The notes under the pieces were generated by a model. It had not been told where the DNA came from, did no database searches, and saw only the letters and a program-made list of their open reading frames with translations. A stretch of 64,000 nt of DNA from Clavelina lepadiformis (Eukaryota; Chordata; Ascidiacea; Aplousobranchia; Clavelinidae): positions 3,100,001 to 3,164,000 of the forward strand of contig NC_135244.1 of NCBI RefSeq assembly GCF_947623445.1, in the 5' to 3' direction. How positions within the stretch are numbered: position 1 is the stretch's first letter; each line of letters begins with the position of its first letter. Of the stretch, positions 50,437-63,800 are shown piece after piece. The position numbers and the translations under genes are program-made.

Positions 50437-51368
50437 ACCCAATGATTTTATGTGTTGTCTGGCAGAGTTACGATATCAAATGTGTTTATAAAGACCAACA
50501 GGTAAAATCAATCAAAATTAAAATTGTTCATTTGCAGTGCTTTTACAGCATCAGATTCTTTTGGAATTGAAAACGAAGTAATAGAAAAACTTTCAAAAAA
50601 CTTGAATGCAAAAAGTTGTACCACACCAAAATTCACTAAATTGGCACATAAGCCAACGTTTCATCTGGCTCGTCATAGATAATACGCAAGAAAAAATTCG
50701 TTTTAATGTAGGCCTAGATTGTTGCCTACCAGAAAATTTAACATACAAGATAACAAAAAGTCAAAAACTTTTCCAAAACTTTTTAAAAAGTGCAGGATGT
50801 TAGTGATACGGTACCAGAATACAGTGGTTCTGTGAATTGTGAAAGAAAGTTAGCCAGTTAGCCCGACCACGAAACAATCAAAACAAACTGAGATGTAAAA
50901 CTTGCAAAGAAAAGTATTTACGCATGATTACTTACTGTTGCGTTATAAAGCCTACTGAAGATTGCTAAGGGCATGCTTGCAGGTACCGAAGCTACAAAGT
51001 CATAATTAATAGTTACAGTTTAATCAATTGTCTTATTTAGGCCTATGATATTAATGGTTTAAAACAAATGCTGGAATGTTTATGTTCAATCATAGACTAT
51101 TACAAGACTAATCTTGTTATAATTTATAGCTTAGTCATTGCAAAACAATCAATGTTATGGGTAAGTTTTGCAGGTAAACATTTATTTTACGAAAACAGAA
51201 AAAAATCATACACGAAAAAGGGAAGTAACTTTTTCGTCAGAAGTTCAACTTAACAGACAATAAAGGCAAACTTTTTCTCTAGCCTTGCATTAGTCCACTG
51301 ACAGTAGACTAAGCTCACTTTCTGTGGCTAACATTTCAATTTGCTGAAAGCAGGCTGTTTGAAACAAC
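50437..51368. other. Spacer between the CACTA element and the dehydrogenase pair, with one exon-like stretch
   Basis: After a clean acceptor (TTGTTCATTTGCAG, ending near 50538) an open stretch to a TAA near 50687 reads FTASDSFGIENEVIEKLSKN with natural composition. It could be the last exon of a host gene interrupted by the transposon, but no partner exon or family is recognised. The rest is featureless. Confidence 0.3.
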
Positions 51369-53588
51369 ATGTCCAGTTCAAGATTTATCTTGTGCCTTTC
51401 GTTTTCTGTTGTGTTTGTTGCATATTACTGGCTGAATTATACTAAGAAGGGTCCAGTTTATGAAAGCAAAAAACATTTAAATGGCAAAACAGTTCTGATC
51501 ACAGGTACCTCAATTTCTACTTGTATTTAATAGCCTAGTTAATATGGTAAAAATGATTCAGTTTTGGACCATATAGTTTGACTTTGATTGCAAACATTTG
51601 TTTTTTTCTTACTCTGCGCATGTTGCTATAATTTTTTTCCACTTCTAAGGAGGAAATGCCGGCATTGGTAAAGCAACTGCCTTGGAATTAGCCTGAACTG
51701 GCAAAGAAAGGAGCCCGAGTTGTCATTACTTCAAGAAATATGAAGAAGTCGGAAACAGTAGTTGATGACATCATCAAAGAAACTGGAAATAAAAAGGTGA
51801 CACCTCTAATGCGTTGACTATGATTTACAATTCTGAGTTATGAGTCACATGATTATGATTGAATACAAAAGTATTTTCATGTTAGATTCGTTCGATGCAT
51901 TTGGACCTTGCAAATTTTGACTCCGTAAAAACGTTTACAAAAGAATTTGATGAAAGCGAACAATATCTTGATTTTCTTATCAACAATGCAGGTGAACTTG
52001 TAACAGTAGTTTAAAAGGTTGGCATCAGTTTCTTGGATGAGCATACCCAATTTGAATGCTACATATAAGTTTGAGTTTTTCAATCTTTCACGGTAAACTT
52101 ATCCATTAAAAGAAGAGTAGGCTCACTGGAAATTGTTGAAATGCAATGGGATATTTTACAGGCATGTTGACTGCAACAGGGAAAGCACCATCGGGAGTTA
52201 ACAAGTTATTTGCCATAAACCACTGTGGTCCTTTTTTATTGACAAATCTCTTGTTGCCAAAAACGAAAACGCAGTCAACATCCAGACCTGTTAGAATACT
52301 CAATTTATTTTCAGGCATTTATCAGTAATATTTATTCCACTTTCTTTGATACTTATTATGTAAACACTAACAAATGTAATTTTCCAATTTTCATCCATTA
52401 CATAATTGCTTATGCAAGACTTTAATGTCAAAGGTGGGGTGTTATTACCGGAGGGAATATGTACAAAAATGTCACATCAAGCTGGGACATGTATGAAGTG
52501 TATGCAGCAACAAAAATCGCTAATATTTTTTTCACGTCTAAGCTGAATGACATGCTCAGTGATTTATGATGTCACAACTTATGCAATAAATCCAGGTTGG
52601 TCGACTTTTTTACGTTTTCAAGATAATGTGCGTAAAGTAACGTACGTTGTTGTTGTTGTTGAAGTAACTAAAATGTAAAGTGACAACAATACAGTGGAAG
52701 TATGTTGACGCAAAGTCGGGATAAAATCAAATTACTTCCCGTGATTAATTTCAGAGTTGAACAATCAAATGACTCTTGACTTGAGTTTTTAAATGTTATA
52801 CACAGAAGCCCATTTGAGAGTTTCAAGGAGAAAAGGCATGAGATTAAAAGATCAATCACAAAATTAACGTTTTTTGCTTCTAGTCTATAACAAGCTATGA
52901 ACATAAAGCAAATCAACATGTTGCTTACATTGCAATTAATGGATTTTGAGACAAAGAACATTGCAAAGCCAAAACCAAAGCCCTGAAACCACAGAAACAC
53001 TTAAGTTAATTGAAATTTCTGGTTAGAGACCTTCGAGTTATCTGTAGTCGTTTCTATTCTAATTGGAGTTTCTCCAAAGCAGGGGAAGTTGCTTCAAAAT
53101 GTCAAATTTACTGAAGTTTGTGAGCTTTCACTCTGTCTGACAATTGCACAATACTCTAATTTTGTCAAAGATCTTGCTCTTGGTAAGCTCTTTTCCTATG
53201 ATGCAAAAAACTCTGGAAATATTGTAATTTTGCTTAGATTTTATTGACTCTGAACTTGAAAACAACTTTACTGACTTTTTCCAAGTCTTGGTTAAGATTA
53301 ATGCAGTTTTGTTTAAGAGGTAAGAAAAATGCACGTTTGCAAGTTTAACTTAATAATAAGTCACTTGACCACATTCATTGTGAGCATTCACCACTTTTAC
53401 ATTGCAGGAGCATCTTCTATGGATGTCAGACTACGCTGTACTGCGCTTTGGACGACGAAGTAACTGCCGAAAGTGGACATTACTTTAGCAACTGCCAACG
53501 TGAGGAACTGTATGCTCGAGCAACAAATAAGACAAAGGAAAAGTTACTCTGGGAAATCAGTGCAAAAATAACTGGCCTTAAGATATAA
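51369..53588 (+). pseudogene. Retinol-dehydrogenase-like SDR pseudogene (first tandem copy)
   Basis: The exons align one-to-one with the intact copy at 56344: 51369-51504, 51651-51796, 51896-51991, 52162 to about 52326, about 52435-52600, one near 53235-53320, and about 53409-53588. Lesions are visible by comparison. A 10-base insertion in exon 2 after the GNAGIGKAT cofactor motif brings in a TGA. The splice donor after exon 4 is changed from CAG|GTAG to TCAGTAAT. The conserved NLSSG is NLFSG. An extra T near 52565 shifts the frame and gives a stop just after the YAATK catalytic motif. The last exon is open and ends with a normal C-terminus. The N-terminal membrane anchor (residues 5-20) is intact. 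It is a decayed duplicate; a truncated product cannot be excluded. Confidence 0.85.
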
Positions 53589-56343
53589 TTAACAATGTTT
53601 GTATTTTATTTGATCGCCATTACTTCTAGCTTTGAAGCTATGGTACTTCTGAAGTTGATAATTAAGTTTTGGTGGTGTATGCTTTTGTGTACCAGCTATT
53701 TAGAGCAATAACTAGCTTTGTTAAATTAATAATAGTTTAGAATTACGTTTGCCCATTATGAAGAATGTTTTGATTGGCACATTTTCATGATTAATGGACT
53801 TTGTTGCAATATACCTCAAATTCCTTTTTTTAAGATGGAATGTTTTCAATGCAATTTGAGTCTTGGTAGTGCTTGTTTGTATGTAACTATGCTTGTTAAT
53901 CATGGATTTTGCCTAACAGTGATTTTAAAATTTGTCCAATCAAATGAATTTTTTCACCATTTAAAGATTAGCTTTGTTTCGAAGCTAACAAGCCGAGGCT
54001 GGCATGAAGTTGGTTACCTGTTGCATACTTTTTACACATTTGATATTTATTCAAGATGTGAAGTTAGATACTTATTTATTTGTGAAATAAATTGTTTGCC
54101 AGTATAGCCTACTTCCTTGCAGGTAATTTTGGTTTCCAGTTTATTTACCCTGTCGTTAAAATCAAATAATTTCAGTAAGTTAAAACAATTTAAAGTCATT
54201 TACATAATTAAATAGAATAAAACCTAGCAAAAGTTCACTAAAATTTGACCAAACTTCAATACAATAGCCTAATTCCACGGATTTTCGTGGAACCAACCCA
54301 AATTTTTTGGGCCATAGGCCATTTTACGTCGTCACTCATTTTTGTTCATTGCATTTCCTTGCTTGTGACTACTGTATCAGCTCTAACCTATAGGAAAACA
54401 TAATAAGCAGGTATACGGCGTTCCAACATCGTTATAGTTAACAGCTCTTTTACATTTACATATGAGAATATATTTCGTTGAAGGCATTTTAAAGCGTTTT
54501 TGAGGTGTATAACCCCAAATTTTTTGTGCCTTCCATATTTTGGGCGAAGTGGACAAGCACGGCAACTTTAGACCTGGTTTTTAAATTTTTCAAGAAACAT
54601 AAGATCTTAATTCATGTACCTGTTTTGTTTGAAAAGAATTACTGAGTTGTGAATGTACAAACAAAAGATTTTTACAGGTGGGTAATCCCCAAATCGGAAA
54701 GACATCATGAAGTGCGATGTATTTATTAGGGATGCGCCGCGAGGATGATGATTTATTCGGGTTCGTGCGAATCCGAATAACTTAAAGGTCAACCCGAACG
54801 AATCCCGAATCTATTCGTGTTAGCACCAAATGGTAAAACTCTTTCAAAAAGTTGCCAAATCTTGCTTGTATCGTGACCTAATTACTAAAAGTTAATGATT
54901 TGTAACGGAAAGTGGGTATACGGCACCTGCACTTGAGATTGACCCACTTCACTACAATAAGTACTTGTTGAAATGTTTATTTCGGGTGTTCATATATGAG
55001 TCTCATGAGGTCGTTGTCTGCTTTTCTCACCCTCAGATTTAATTGTTCACCTTGACGGCTTATTGTCTGAAGACTAGCTTCAATTAGCAGTGATTAGTAG
55101 TATAATGACTTGTTTTCCACTGCTATAATGTATGACCAAAGTCCTTGTTGGCTTGCAAGGATGACAACAAAGTTGTCTATCTTGACACTGAACTTCTTCA
55201 AATTGAATTCAACAATGGTTACATAGGAATGACAACCGTATATACTGATTATATTGAAGTTTCTTTGAACAATTACATTTTGACAAAACATTGGCACAGC
55301 AACAGCATAAAGATGTCCATGTTGCAGCGATGATCTTAGTAGAATAATGAATTGAACAGCTGTGCATAACTCACGCAAGATAGGCAGGCACGACATTTAT
55401 GTCACGACTTAAAACAGAAAACAGGAAGTTATCGGTATGCAATGTTATCTATCATTAACGTCACGTTTCGTAAAGCAGATTTCTGAAAATAAGAATAATA
55501 TATTCCATTCGAATTGTATATTATAATATCCCTTTATCATCACAGATTAAAAGGCGATTTGAAAAGTGAAATCCTTAAGTAAATGATTTTCGGTGAGAAA
55601 TGTTGACTCTAGTTTAACATAGCCAGGGATATAGATCATTATTTTATTACATTATTAAAGTTGATAAATTTGTAAGCAGTATAGTTTTCGGGTTCGCCAT
55701 TGTTAGTATTTGTGTTCATCCGAATCTCCCACAGAGGTAATATTCAGCGAATCTGTTCAGGTTTGGCTTCTTGTTAGTACTTACTCATTCCCTCACTCAA
55801 CAAAAGACTGAACTAAAACCGTAAGATGTTACCGAGATGTTGTATTACGTTTGGGCAGGGGTGAAACATTTTTTTAAAGATTTCCACATAAAAAACTTGA
55901 CGATAAATTAACGAATTCATGTGTTTCATACAGAGTAGGCCTAAAGTAGCTGACCAACTGGCTTGTTTCATCAGGAGCATAGTGTTTGCGTGTTATTGGT
56001 TCTGTAATAAACCTAGGCCAGTCTTTAAGATGTTGACTTGAGTAACCAAATTCAGAAATTTGCAGGACTCCATTTGCATTTTTTAAAATTTTGACCGCAG
56101 TTAATTTAGAGGCAGATGTTTGAAATGATTTATATATATACACATGCTATATGGACTCTTCCTGACTTAAGTCAGCAAAAATTATTATATTGCAGCTCTG
56201 ATTTAAACTGATCTCAAGGTGAGTTTACTATATTTGTAGTTTTTTTCCCTAGCAGGGCAATAAGAGAGTTTTTGTTACAATTTTGGGTGATATCTGATGT
56301 TGCTGAAAACAGGCTGTGTAACTGTGTAAGTAACTGAAAAAAC
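53589..56343. other. Spacer between the tandem dehydrogenase copies
   Basis: It contains a second, interrupted copy of the TAGGGATG hAT-like element (about 54727-55775). The remaining sequence has several open frames below 110 codons with no supporting evidence. Confidence 0.4.
54727..55775. mobile_element. Degenerate hAT-type element related to the nested copy at 45885
   Basis: It starts TAGGGATGCGCCGCGAGG and shares the ATTCGGGTTCGTGCGAA palindrome, CGAACGAATCCCGAATCTATT and the right-hand GCGAATCTGTTCAGG region with the 426-bp copy. About 600 extra bases (roughly 54895-55540) separate the halves, either an insertion or sequence lost from the smaller copy. The right terminus is decayed and no target duplication is visible. 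Confidence 0.7.
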
Positions 56344-58388
56344 ATGTTCAGTAAAAGATTTATCTTATGTGTTGTTGTCTTGTTTGTTGCGTATTACTGG
56401 TTGAATTATATCAAGAAGGGTCCAGTTTATGAAAGTAAAAAAAGTTTAGATGGCAAAACAGTTCTAATCACAGGTACCTTAGTTTATAACCTACTGCTGT
56501 TTATTAAGCTTACTTCGTAGAGTATTAATAATAATTCTAATTTGAATTAAGTACTTTGTATTTTTCATACATTTTTATATATTGCTTTAAATTCTTGTTT
56601 CTACTTTAAAGGCGGAAATGCTGGTATTGGTAAAGCAACTGTCTTGGAATTGGCAAAGAAAGGAGCCCGAGTTGTCATTGCTTCAAGAAATATGAAGAAG
56701 TCCAAAGCAGTGGTTGATGACATCATCAAAACGACTAGAAATAAAAAGGTATTGATAATTTTAAAGTTATAACTCATTACAATAATTTGTAGAACCATAG
56801 ATGAAAATGCACTGTTTACTTAACTTGATTTCTCTATTTTAGAAAAAAGAATTTTATGTCCTGTGTTTCTTCGCATGTTTTAAGTTTCAGAAGCTGTTAT
56901 ATAAATTTTTACATGTTAGATTCGTTCGATGCATTTGGACCTTGCAGATTTTGATTCCGTAAAAACGTTTGCAAAAGAATTTGATGAAAGCGAACAATAT
57001 CTTGATTATCTCATTAACAATGCTGGTGAGTTTTCAGCAGTAGTTTAAAAAGTTATCTCAGTATCTTGGATATGCTTTAAATTTATGTGCTTGATATTTT
57101 TCAATCTTTCACAGTAAACTTATCCATTAAAAGAAGAGTAGGCTCACTGGAGATTGTTGAAATGCAATGGGATATTTTACAGGCATGTTGACTGCAACAG
57201 GGAAAGCACCATCGGGAGTGAACAAGTTATTTGCCATAAACCACTTTGGTCCTTTTCTTTTGACAAATCTCTTGTTGCCAAAAATGAAAACGCAGTCAAC
57301 ATCCAGACCTGTTAGAATACTCAATTTATCTTCAGGCACTTACAGGTAGAAGTTACAGAAAACCCAAAACTTGTAGGTAATTACTTATTGGTAGAAGATA
57401 CTCAAGCAACTATTTACTGCTTTGATAGTAGAAAAAACATAAAGATGAGCCTGTGTCATTCATTTCTGTAAATTGCTTATCTAGAAATATTTTTGTAAAG
57501 GTGGGGTTTTGCTACCAAGGAGAATATGTACAAAAATGTCACATCAGGCTGGGACATGTATGAAGTGTATGCAGCAACAAAAATCGCCAACATTTTTTTT
57601 ACTGCCAAGCTGAATGACATGCTCAGCGATTATGACATCACAACTTATGCAATACATCCTGGTTTGTTTTTGTAAAATACTGTACATAGAATCACAATTG
57701 GGGTTCTGAGCTTATTAGATTATACAATGATAAATCAATTATTTTCTATTGTATTAGATTTCTCTGATTTCTTTCTTCATGTTGTTATCTTGTAATTTCT
57801 TCTTTGTGACACAGGAACTCTCAAAATGTAGGGAGCCCAAAGGGTTTAGCAGAAAAGGGAAAATCTTTTGAGAACATCGACACAAGCACAATTCATATTA
57901 CATTAATAATAACAGTATTTTCTTTGTAATTTTGCACAGGTTTTATTGATTCTGAAATTGAAGACAACTTTACTGACTTTTTCCAAATTTTGGTTAACAT
58001 CAATGCATTTTTGTTCAAAAGGTGAAACAAATGTGGACCATCAAATGTTTTGTAAACTTGTTCACAAAAGTATCTTTTACCACTAGCTTGAAAATGATGA
58101 GTAGATTGAACAGTAGATAATAAATCCACGAACATGTTTATGTTATTAGTAAAGGTATTCTTCTCATAAACCGAACCATGTCAGTATTTTCTGCTTGTGC
58201 ATTGCAGAAGCATCTTCTATGGCTGTCAGACTACGCTGTACTGCGCTTTGGACGACAAAGTAACTGCCGATAGTGGGCATTATTTTAGCAACTGTCAACG
58301 CGAGGAACTGTATGCTCGAGCAACAAATAAGACGGAAGAAAAGTTACTCTGGGAGATCAGTGCAAAAATAACAGGCCTTGATAAATGA
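56344..58388 (+). CDS. Retinol-dehydrogenase-like short-chain dehydrogenase (319 aa)
   Basis: Seven exons, all in phase: 56344-56473, 56612-56748, 56920-57025, 57183-57345, 57501-57661, 57940-58021 and 58208-58388. Residues 5-20 form an N-terminal membrane anchor. The Rossmann motif TGGNAGIG is at 43-50 and NNAG at 122-125. The catalytic-site Ser is in NLSSG (about 173-175), with Y202 and K206 in YAATK. The C-terminal [11 protein letters not shown] and SGHYFSNC are typical of the RDH11-14 group. Members reduce retinal or oxidise retinol, or act on lipid aldehydes, with NADP(H) at the ER or mitochondrial membrane; the substrate here is not shown. The length is normal for the family. An AATAAA lies at 58651-58656. 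It is the downstream partner of a tandem duplication whose first copy is dead. Confidence 0.88.
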
Positions 58389-60826
58389 TTAAAACCGTTG
58401 CACTCAAATTTGCACATTACAGTGTGTATAGCAATTTACAGTTTTTATAATTCATGTTCACCACCTTAGGTTTTAAAGCTCAGGTAGGCCTACATTTACT
58501 TCTGATGTTGGTGATTAATTGTTTCTTAGTCGTATCATGCTTTTAATGTACCAAGTGGATGCCATGTTTGTAAAAAAATGTATTTTGTTTAATTTTAGGG
58601 AACGTGTCGTGTCTAATATTAGACAAATCATCGTAATTAATATTTTGCTGAATAAAGATCATTTTTCTCCATCTCAATTGAATGGTGTAGAATGATTTAA
58701 CTTGCTTAGAAATTTTGTGAAACCATTAACATGATAAGTAAACTTTTAGTTAAAATTATTGCCTGTATAGTAAATTTGTTTTCAGATTTTGTACGAAATA
58801 TCTGAAGTGTCATTATAGTTTCGCATAGACTGGCAATAGCTCATAAGAATCAGACAGTTTAAACACTTAACAAAAACGGTTTGCTTCTTGAAAGCATATA
58901 ATGTATGTCATAAGTCGAGCAAATATTAACTTTCAGGGATTTAAAATGGGCTCAGTGCTTAAATTAAATATCTTTTCACCTTTGTGCCGACTGAAAAGGG
59001 CAGGCTGTAAAACATGGTTTAATTTTTAAATGCGAGAATCTACATTTTACTGTGGTGAAATGTTAAATCATGGACAACACCGACCATGAAGATTGTCATT
59101 TTGTCAAATCTACACCACTCATCTCCTCATAAAATATTTTAAACTTTCTTTTTCGTTGTCCGCATCAATTTATTGGAGGCTATAACGTTTCGACATAGAC
59201 TGCCTGGATTGTAATAAGCGCACAAGTGATGTGATACAATTGAGTGATGATCAGAAAGCACAAAGCGTTGACTGCTGTAAGCCAAAGTATCGGACGGATA
59301 AATGGAACAAGTCACAGTCAATAAATATTTTGCGAAATATTTTTTCTTGATCTACTAACACATCTTGATAGGCTATTCCATGTACAGAAGGACGTGATAC
59401 AGAGCTTTATCAAATATTTGTCAAGCTTGTAATCGCTAACTTTGTTTGCCTTGTTATGATTAAGCGAAAACACTCATGCAGATGTTTTTGGACGATCTAT
59501 TATAATTGAAACAAATTTTCGGAGATAGAGTTTACGAAAAGAATTACAACAGAACAATAAAATGCAAAATTTTCCTCAAGCAAAAAGCGTTTTGTTATTT
59601 AGAACTTTAATTAAAGTAATTTATGTTAAACCATCTTGATTATCATCACTTGCATGTTAGTGTTTTTGCATTGAATAGCCGCATGGGCTACGTAACCTTG
59701 TTTGCACTCTTTTGGCAAAAATTTAGGTCATAAATTGTCATGATTTACGACTTGCGCTAATAGGTCTATTATCCCGCTTGTTGAAAAACTTCCCGCTAAT
59801 TTTGTAGCAAACTTTGCAGAAAACATGGGATCTCAACGCGACATCACCATCGTCACAACTTACGTAACAATGTAATATTGACATGACTAAAAATCCGTCA
59901 TTTAATTTTCGGAAACTACGTTTGGGCGATATATATAGGCTTAAAAGCTTTGCCAAAGCATACTCCATCTCGTACATAAATGTCTCAGAGTCATAAGTCT
60001 TTTGATATTGCGACACCTTGCTGGTTTGTGGTTATATAACTTCGCATCATTTCAGCAAATATGATTAAGCTAGCGATGATGACTTTGCGAATCAAAATCG
60101 GAGGAAAAAAGAGGCAATTGCACCAACAAACAAACTATTCAGCGGCAGAATTAAAATGGCATGTTTCTAGATTAGGCAATTGTCATTTAGGCGATAAGAA
60201 GTCTGTCTCTCGTAGGAAAACAAACAAGTAACATAGTGACTGTTGTCAAAAGCCCATTAGCGAACTCTTTTTCGCTTTCTCCTAGTGTTCTGGTCAATTA
60301 TCAACCTGTTGTTTAGAAGCAAAAGCCACTATTTTACCGTAAGCAGGTCACGTAGCCCGTTGTCAAAGACAAGCGATTAAAATAAGAAATTATGCAAACT
60401 TAAGTTGATTTCAGCTATGGAGGGTTTAATTGAACTTGGATTTAGATTAAAAGGTATATTTAGGTTACTGCGTAAGAACATTCAAACGAGGTCGACAAGA
60501 AACTAGAAAACATTGTTTCGAAAATACAACCTTTTCCGGTGAAGTGATGGCAGCCTTTACCTTCTAAAATAGCATAAATGAAATTAGGCAGCTGTTATGC
60601 TGCTTGCATCAAGACATACAATTTTACAAAGCAAGCTGAAGTGAAGTTTAAAAGCTACTTAAATCGACAAGAATAAGCTTTGGAACTGCAGCAAAATCTA
60701 TCAAAAAATTACTGGCTTAGGCATAAACTCGCACCATTTAGCTTGAATAATGTTTAAACTTTTTGAAAAACAGAAAATAGCGGAGCACATTGTGTTACTG
60801 ATTCATAACATGGCATTAGGTATAAG
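58389..60826. other. Intergenic between the dehydrogenase and the SLCO gene
   Basis: About 2.4 kb of AT-rich sequence with no recognised exon or repeat. It probably includes the 3' UTR of the dehydrogenase and perhaps the missing first coding exon(s) and promoter of the SLCO gene. Minus-strand open frames near 59738 look random. Confidence 0.35.
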
Positions 60827-63800
60827 AAGTTTTTCGTTTTGGCTGGGCTGTATTTTATTTGCTGAGGTAAACTTCTTCATATGATCAATAATCCGTTTTG
60901 TTTATTTCTACAACTTTTCTAACTCTTAAAGCCGTAACTTACAAGGCAGTAAGCCTACAACTTATTGAGTGCAATACGCTAGTAGGTCGAGAACCAAATT
61001 TCGCGCATAACATCGCATTAGAACAAAAATGCAAAGCATGTGAGTACAAAGTAACCGTTGCAAAACACTGACGTTAGCGTTTGACATGTAACTTCTTCCG
61101 CAGATAACAGCGGGTGCTTACTTTCGAAGTGTGATAACCACCATAGAAAGAAGGTTCGGGTTGCCGAGTACGATGACCGCTGTTCTTACCTCCAGCTACC
61201 AAATCGGCAACTTGCCGTTCATGGTCGTGATCAGTTATATTGGAAGCCGTTACAACAGGTAGCTTATGAATTTGTTTTTTTTGTAAATTCTTGCATCTTG
61301 CAGGTCACTTATATGGATTACTTGCGGTGGAGTCTTTGTAAATTCTTGATTTAGTAGGACAGCGCTCAAACGTTATTTTTTTCATGTTTAGGCCGCGTTT
61401 AATAGCGATGGGAAGCCTACTAGCGATGCTCGGGTACATGTTAACAATTTTGCCTCAGTTTATTGGAGAACGTTACAAATTTGTGGACATTTCCCGCAAC
61501 ACGTCAAACAACGAGCACGTTTTGACTTGCAGTAGGTGAGGGTTGAACGACACAAGTTTTTCGCAGTCACGATGACTAATGTCTCACCGAAGTGGCAAAC
61601 AACATGTGTGTGCTAAACGCTTGTTTGTTCTAACTTTGTACCACAACATGTTGCCAAAATGCTACTCTTGATGCAAAACATGATGATCGATGCAGCACGA
61701 GTTACTTCATCAGCATAACGCGCTTTGTTTTTATGTCAAACCAAACAACTTTTCTACAGTTATGAAGCAAAAATTTCTCCTGCATGGTGTAACCATGGCC
61801 AGAGAAACACTTTTGGGTAAAGATATAAAATAACAAATGATGTATTTTTGTTTGCAGCAGCAACTCCAGCGTAATCCAGGAACAAAACTGCGACGAGCAA
61901 AACGACGCCGAGTCTTCGAACCTATACATATTTATCTTGATCGGAATCATGATAACCGGAATTGGGGGATCCCCTCTGCAGCCTCTCGGGTTTTCTTACG
62001 TAGACGATCACGCAACAAAGCACAATGCAGCCCTGTACATTGGTACTTGTTTGCTTACAACAACTCTGTGGCTATCCAGTCTACAGCAGTTCGTGAAAAT
62101 CTATGAACATTAAACATGTAACACTTGGATGCATGAAGTAAAGTTATAAGGGCTGGTTTGTTAGGTTTGTGACGTATTGTGCAGGTATTGTGACGTCCAT
62201 CGGACTTGCCGGTCCTGCACTTGGTTTCGTTCTGGGCTCGGTAACGATGAAAATGTGGGTTGATTTTCCGTGGGTGGATACAGGTGAGTGAGTGAATTTG
62301 AACACACAGCTGGACTTGCCGTATTACTGATGCAAGAGCAGTTTCATGCAAAACAACGACGACCGACCAATTTCATTCATACACAGATTCATAAAGTAAG
62401 TTAGCAACAGAAGTCTTTTTACGCAGCAACGATCGGAATAAATCCGCGACACCCGGCTTGGGTGGGGGCTTGGTGGGTTGGTTTTATTGTGACGGCGATA
62501 GGGATATTTCTCTTCGGCCTTCCACTCTGGTTTTATCCGAAGGAAATGAAACAGGAGATAGAAGATATGAAGGAGGTACAACTTAGGTTGGAATCTTTTA
62601 AATTATCATTTTACGAACTTTGTTAATACAAAGTCGTGTAAGACCAAGTAAGCTACAATTAAGTCTCAAATTTTAAGTGATAAAACTAACTCAGAAACCA
62701 GCACAGAATGGAAAGAGCCCAGCAAATGGTTTCGAGGTTGGAAAAGTCAAAGCATCTTTCAAAACTGACACCGGAGTCGTGGAAGCCCTTAAACAACTCG
62801 CTTGTAACAAACGGTATATTTTGGTACTTGCGTTGTGGACATCAGAAGCATTCAGAATTTCTGGAGGCGCAACGTTTATGATTAAATATTTGGAAGTTGG
62901 CTTTGGAAAGTCTGCATCTACAAGCAGCTTTCTGATTGGTAAAACGTCTTTTTATTGGCCTAGCTGACTTTAACTGGGTTGTAGTCAATTTCCGTTTGCT
63001 AAACTAAGATATTAACTGCTTGTAGGCTTATTGTTGTTTGGTAGGGTACTGGTTTAATATTGTGACAACCGAACCAAAACCACGTGACTCTATGCTACGT
63101 CATAGTACTACGTTTGGAAAATATCTGCATCGGAAACGATCATGTGAAGACCTCGTGATCAAAAACAAAGAACAGACCTTACCTTAATTAAACTGGTAGA
63201 ACAATTTGGAAAACACATACGTTAATCATTTCCAGGCTCAGCTTTGAGAAAGAGTTCCCTTAACTGTTACAACAAAGTATTTTTGCTGATCCGTTTTATA
63301 GACTCCCGACTCGCTGCTTGTACGGGCTTTTAAAGGTGGTTTTCCTTAAATTAGGTTGAACTTTTCGACACTTAATCATCAACGAAGCTTTGAGCTATGT
63401 GGGTTTTTTGTGCTTCGACATACACAAATTGTAATCTGAATATGTTTTAATGCAACACGTCTTTTTTGTTTTATACCCAACTGTCCGTTTTTTACAGCTG
63501 TCGCGCCTTTTTCGAACAATTAAAATCATGCTTACATTATTTTTTCTTTTTGGTGCACACTTACCCATTTTCTCTTTGGTGCTCGTTGCCATTATACGCA
63601 TTTTTGTTTTAGCTCCGCAATAAAGGGCCTGTCTTAAAAAGGTTTTACAAATAGGGTCAGGTTTGAACGAACTCTCAATTCTGACGTAAGTGTTTTCCAA
63701 ATTGTTGTACCAGTTCAATCGAGGTAAAGTCTTTTCTTTTTTTTTTGATCACGAGGTCTTCACATGATCGTTTTCGATGCAGATGATTTCCAAACGTAGG

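Noticed and set aside
52106..52318. Minus-strand frames of 70 codons over dehydrogenase exon 4 (also at 57127-57339)
   Set aside because: Both are antisense shadows of the same conserved plus-strand exon; similarity between them reflects the tandem duplication.
60750..60867. ATG at 60750 as the SLCO start, giving MFKLFEKQK...
   Set aside because: Counting codons shows this frame reaches TGA before the exon end. The frame that joins to the ITAGAYFRS exon has a stop at 60823-60825, so the first exon must start after that and the true Met lies elsewhere.
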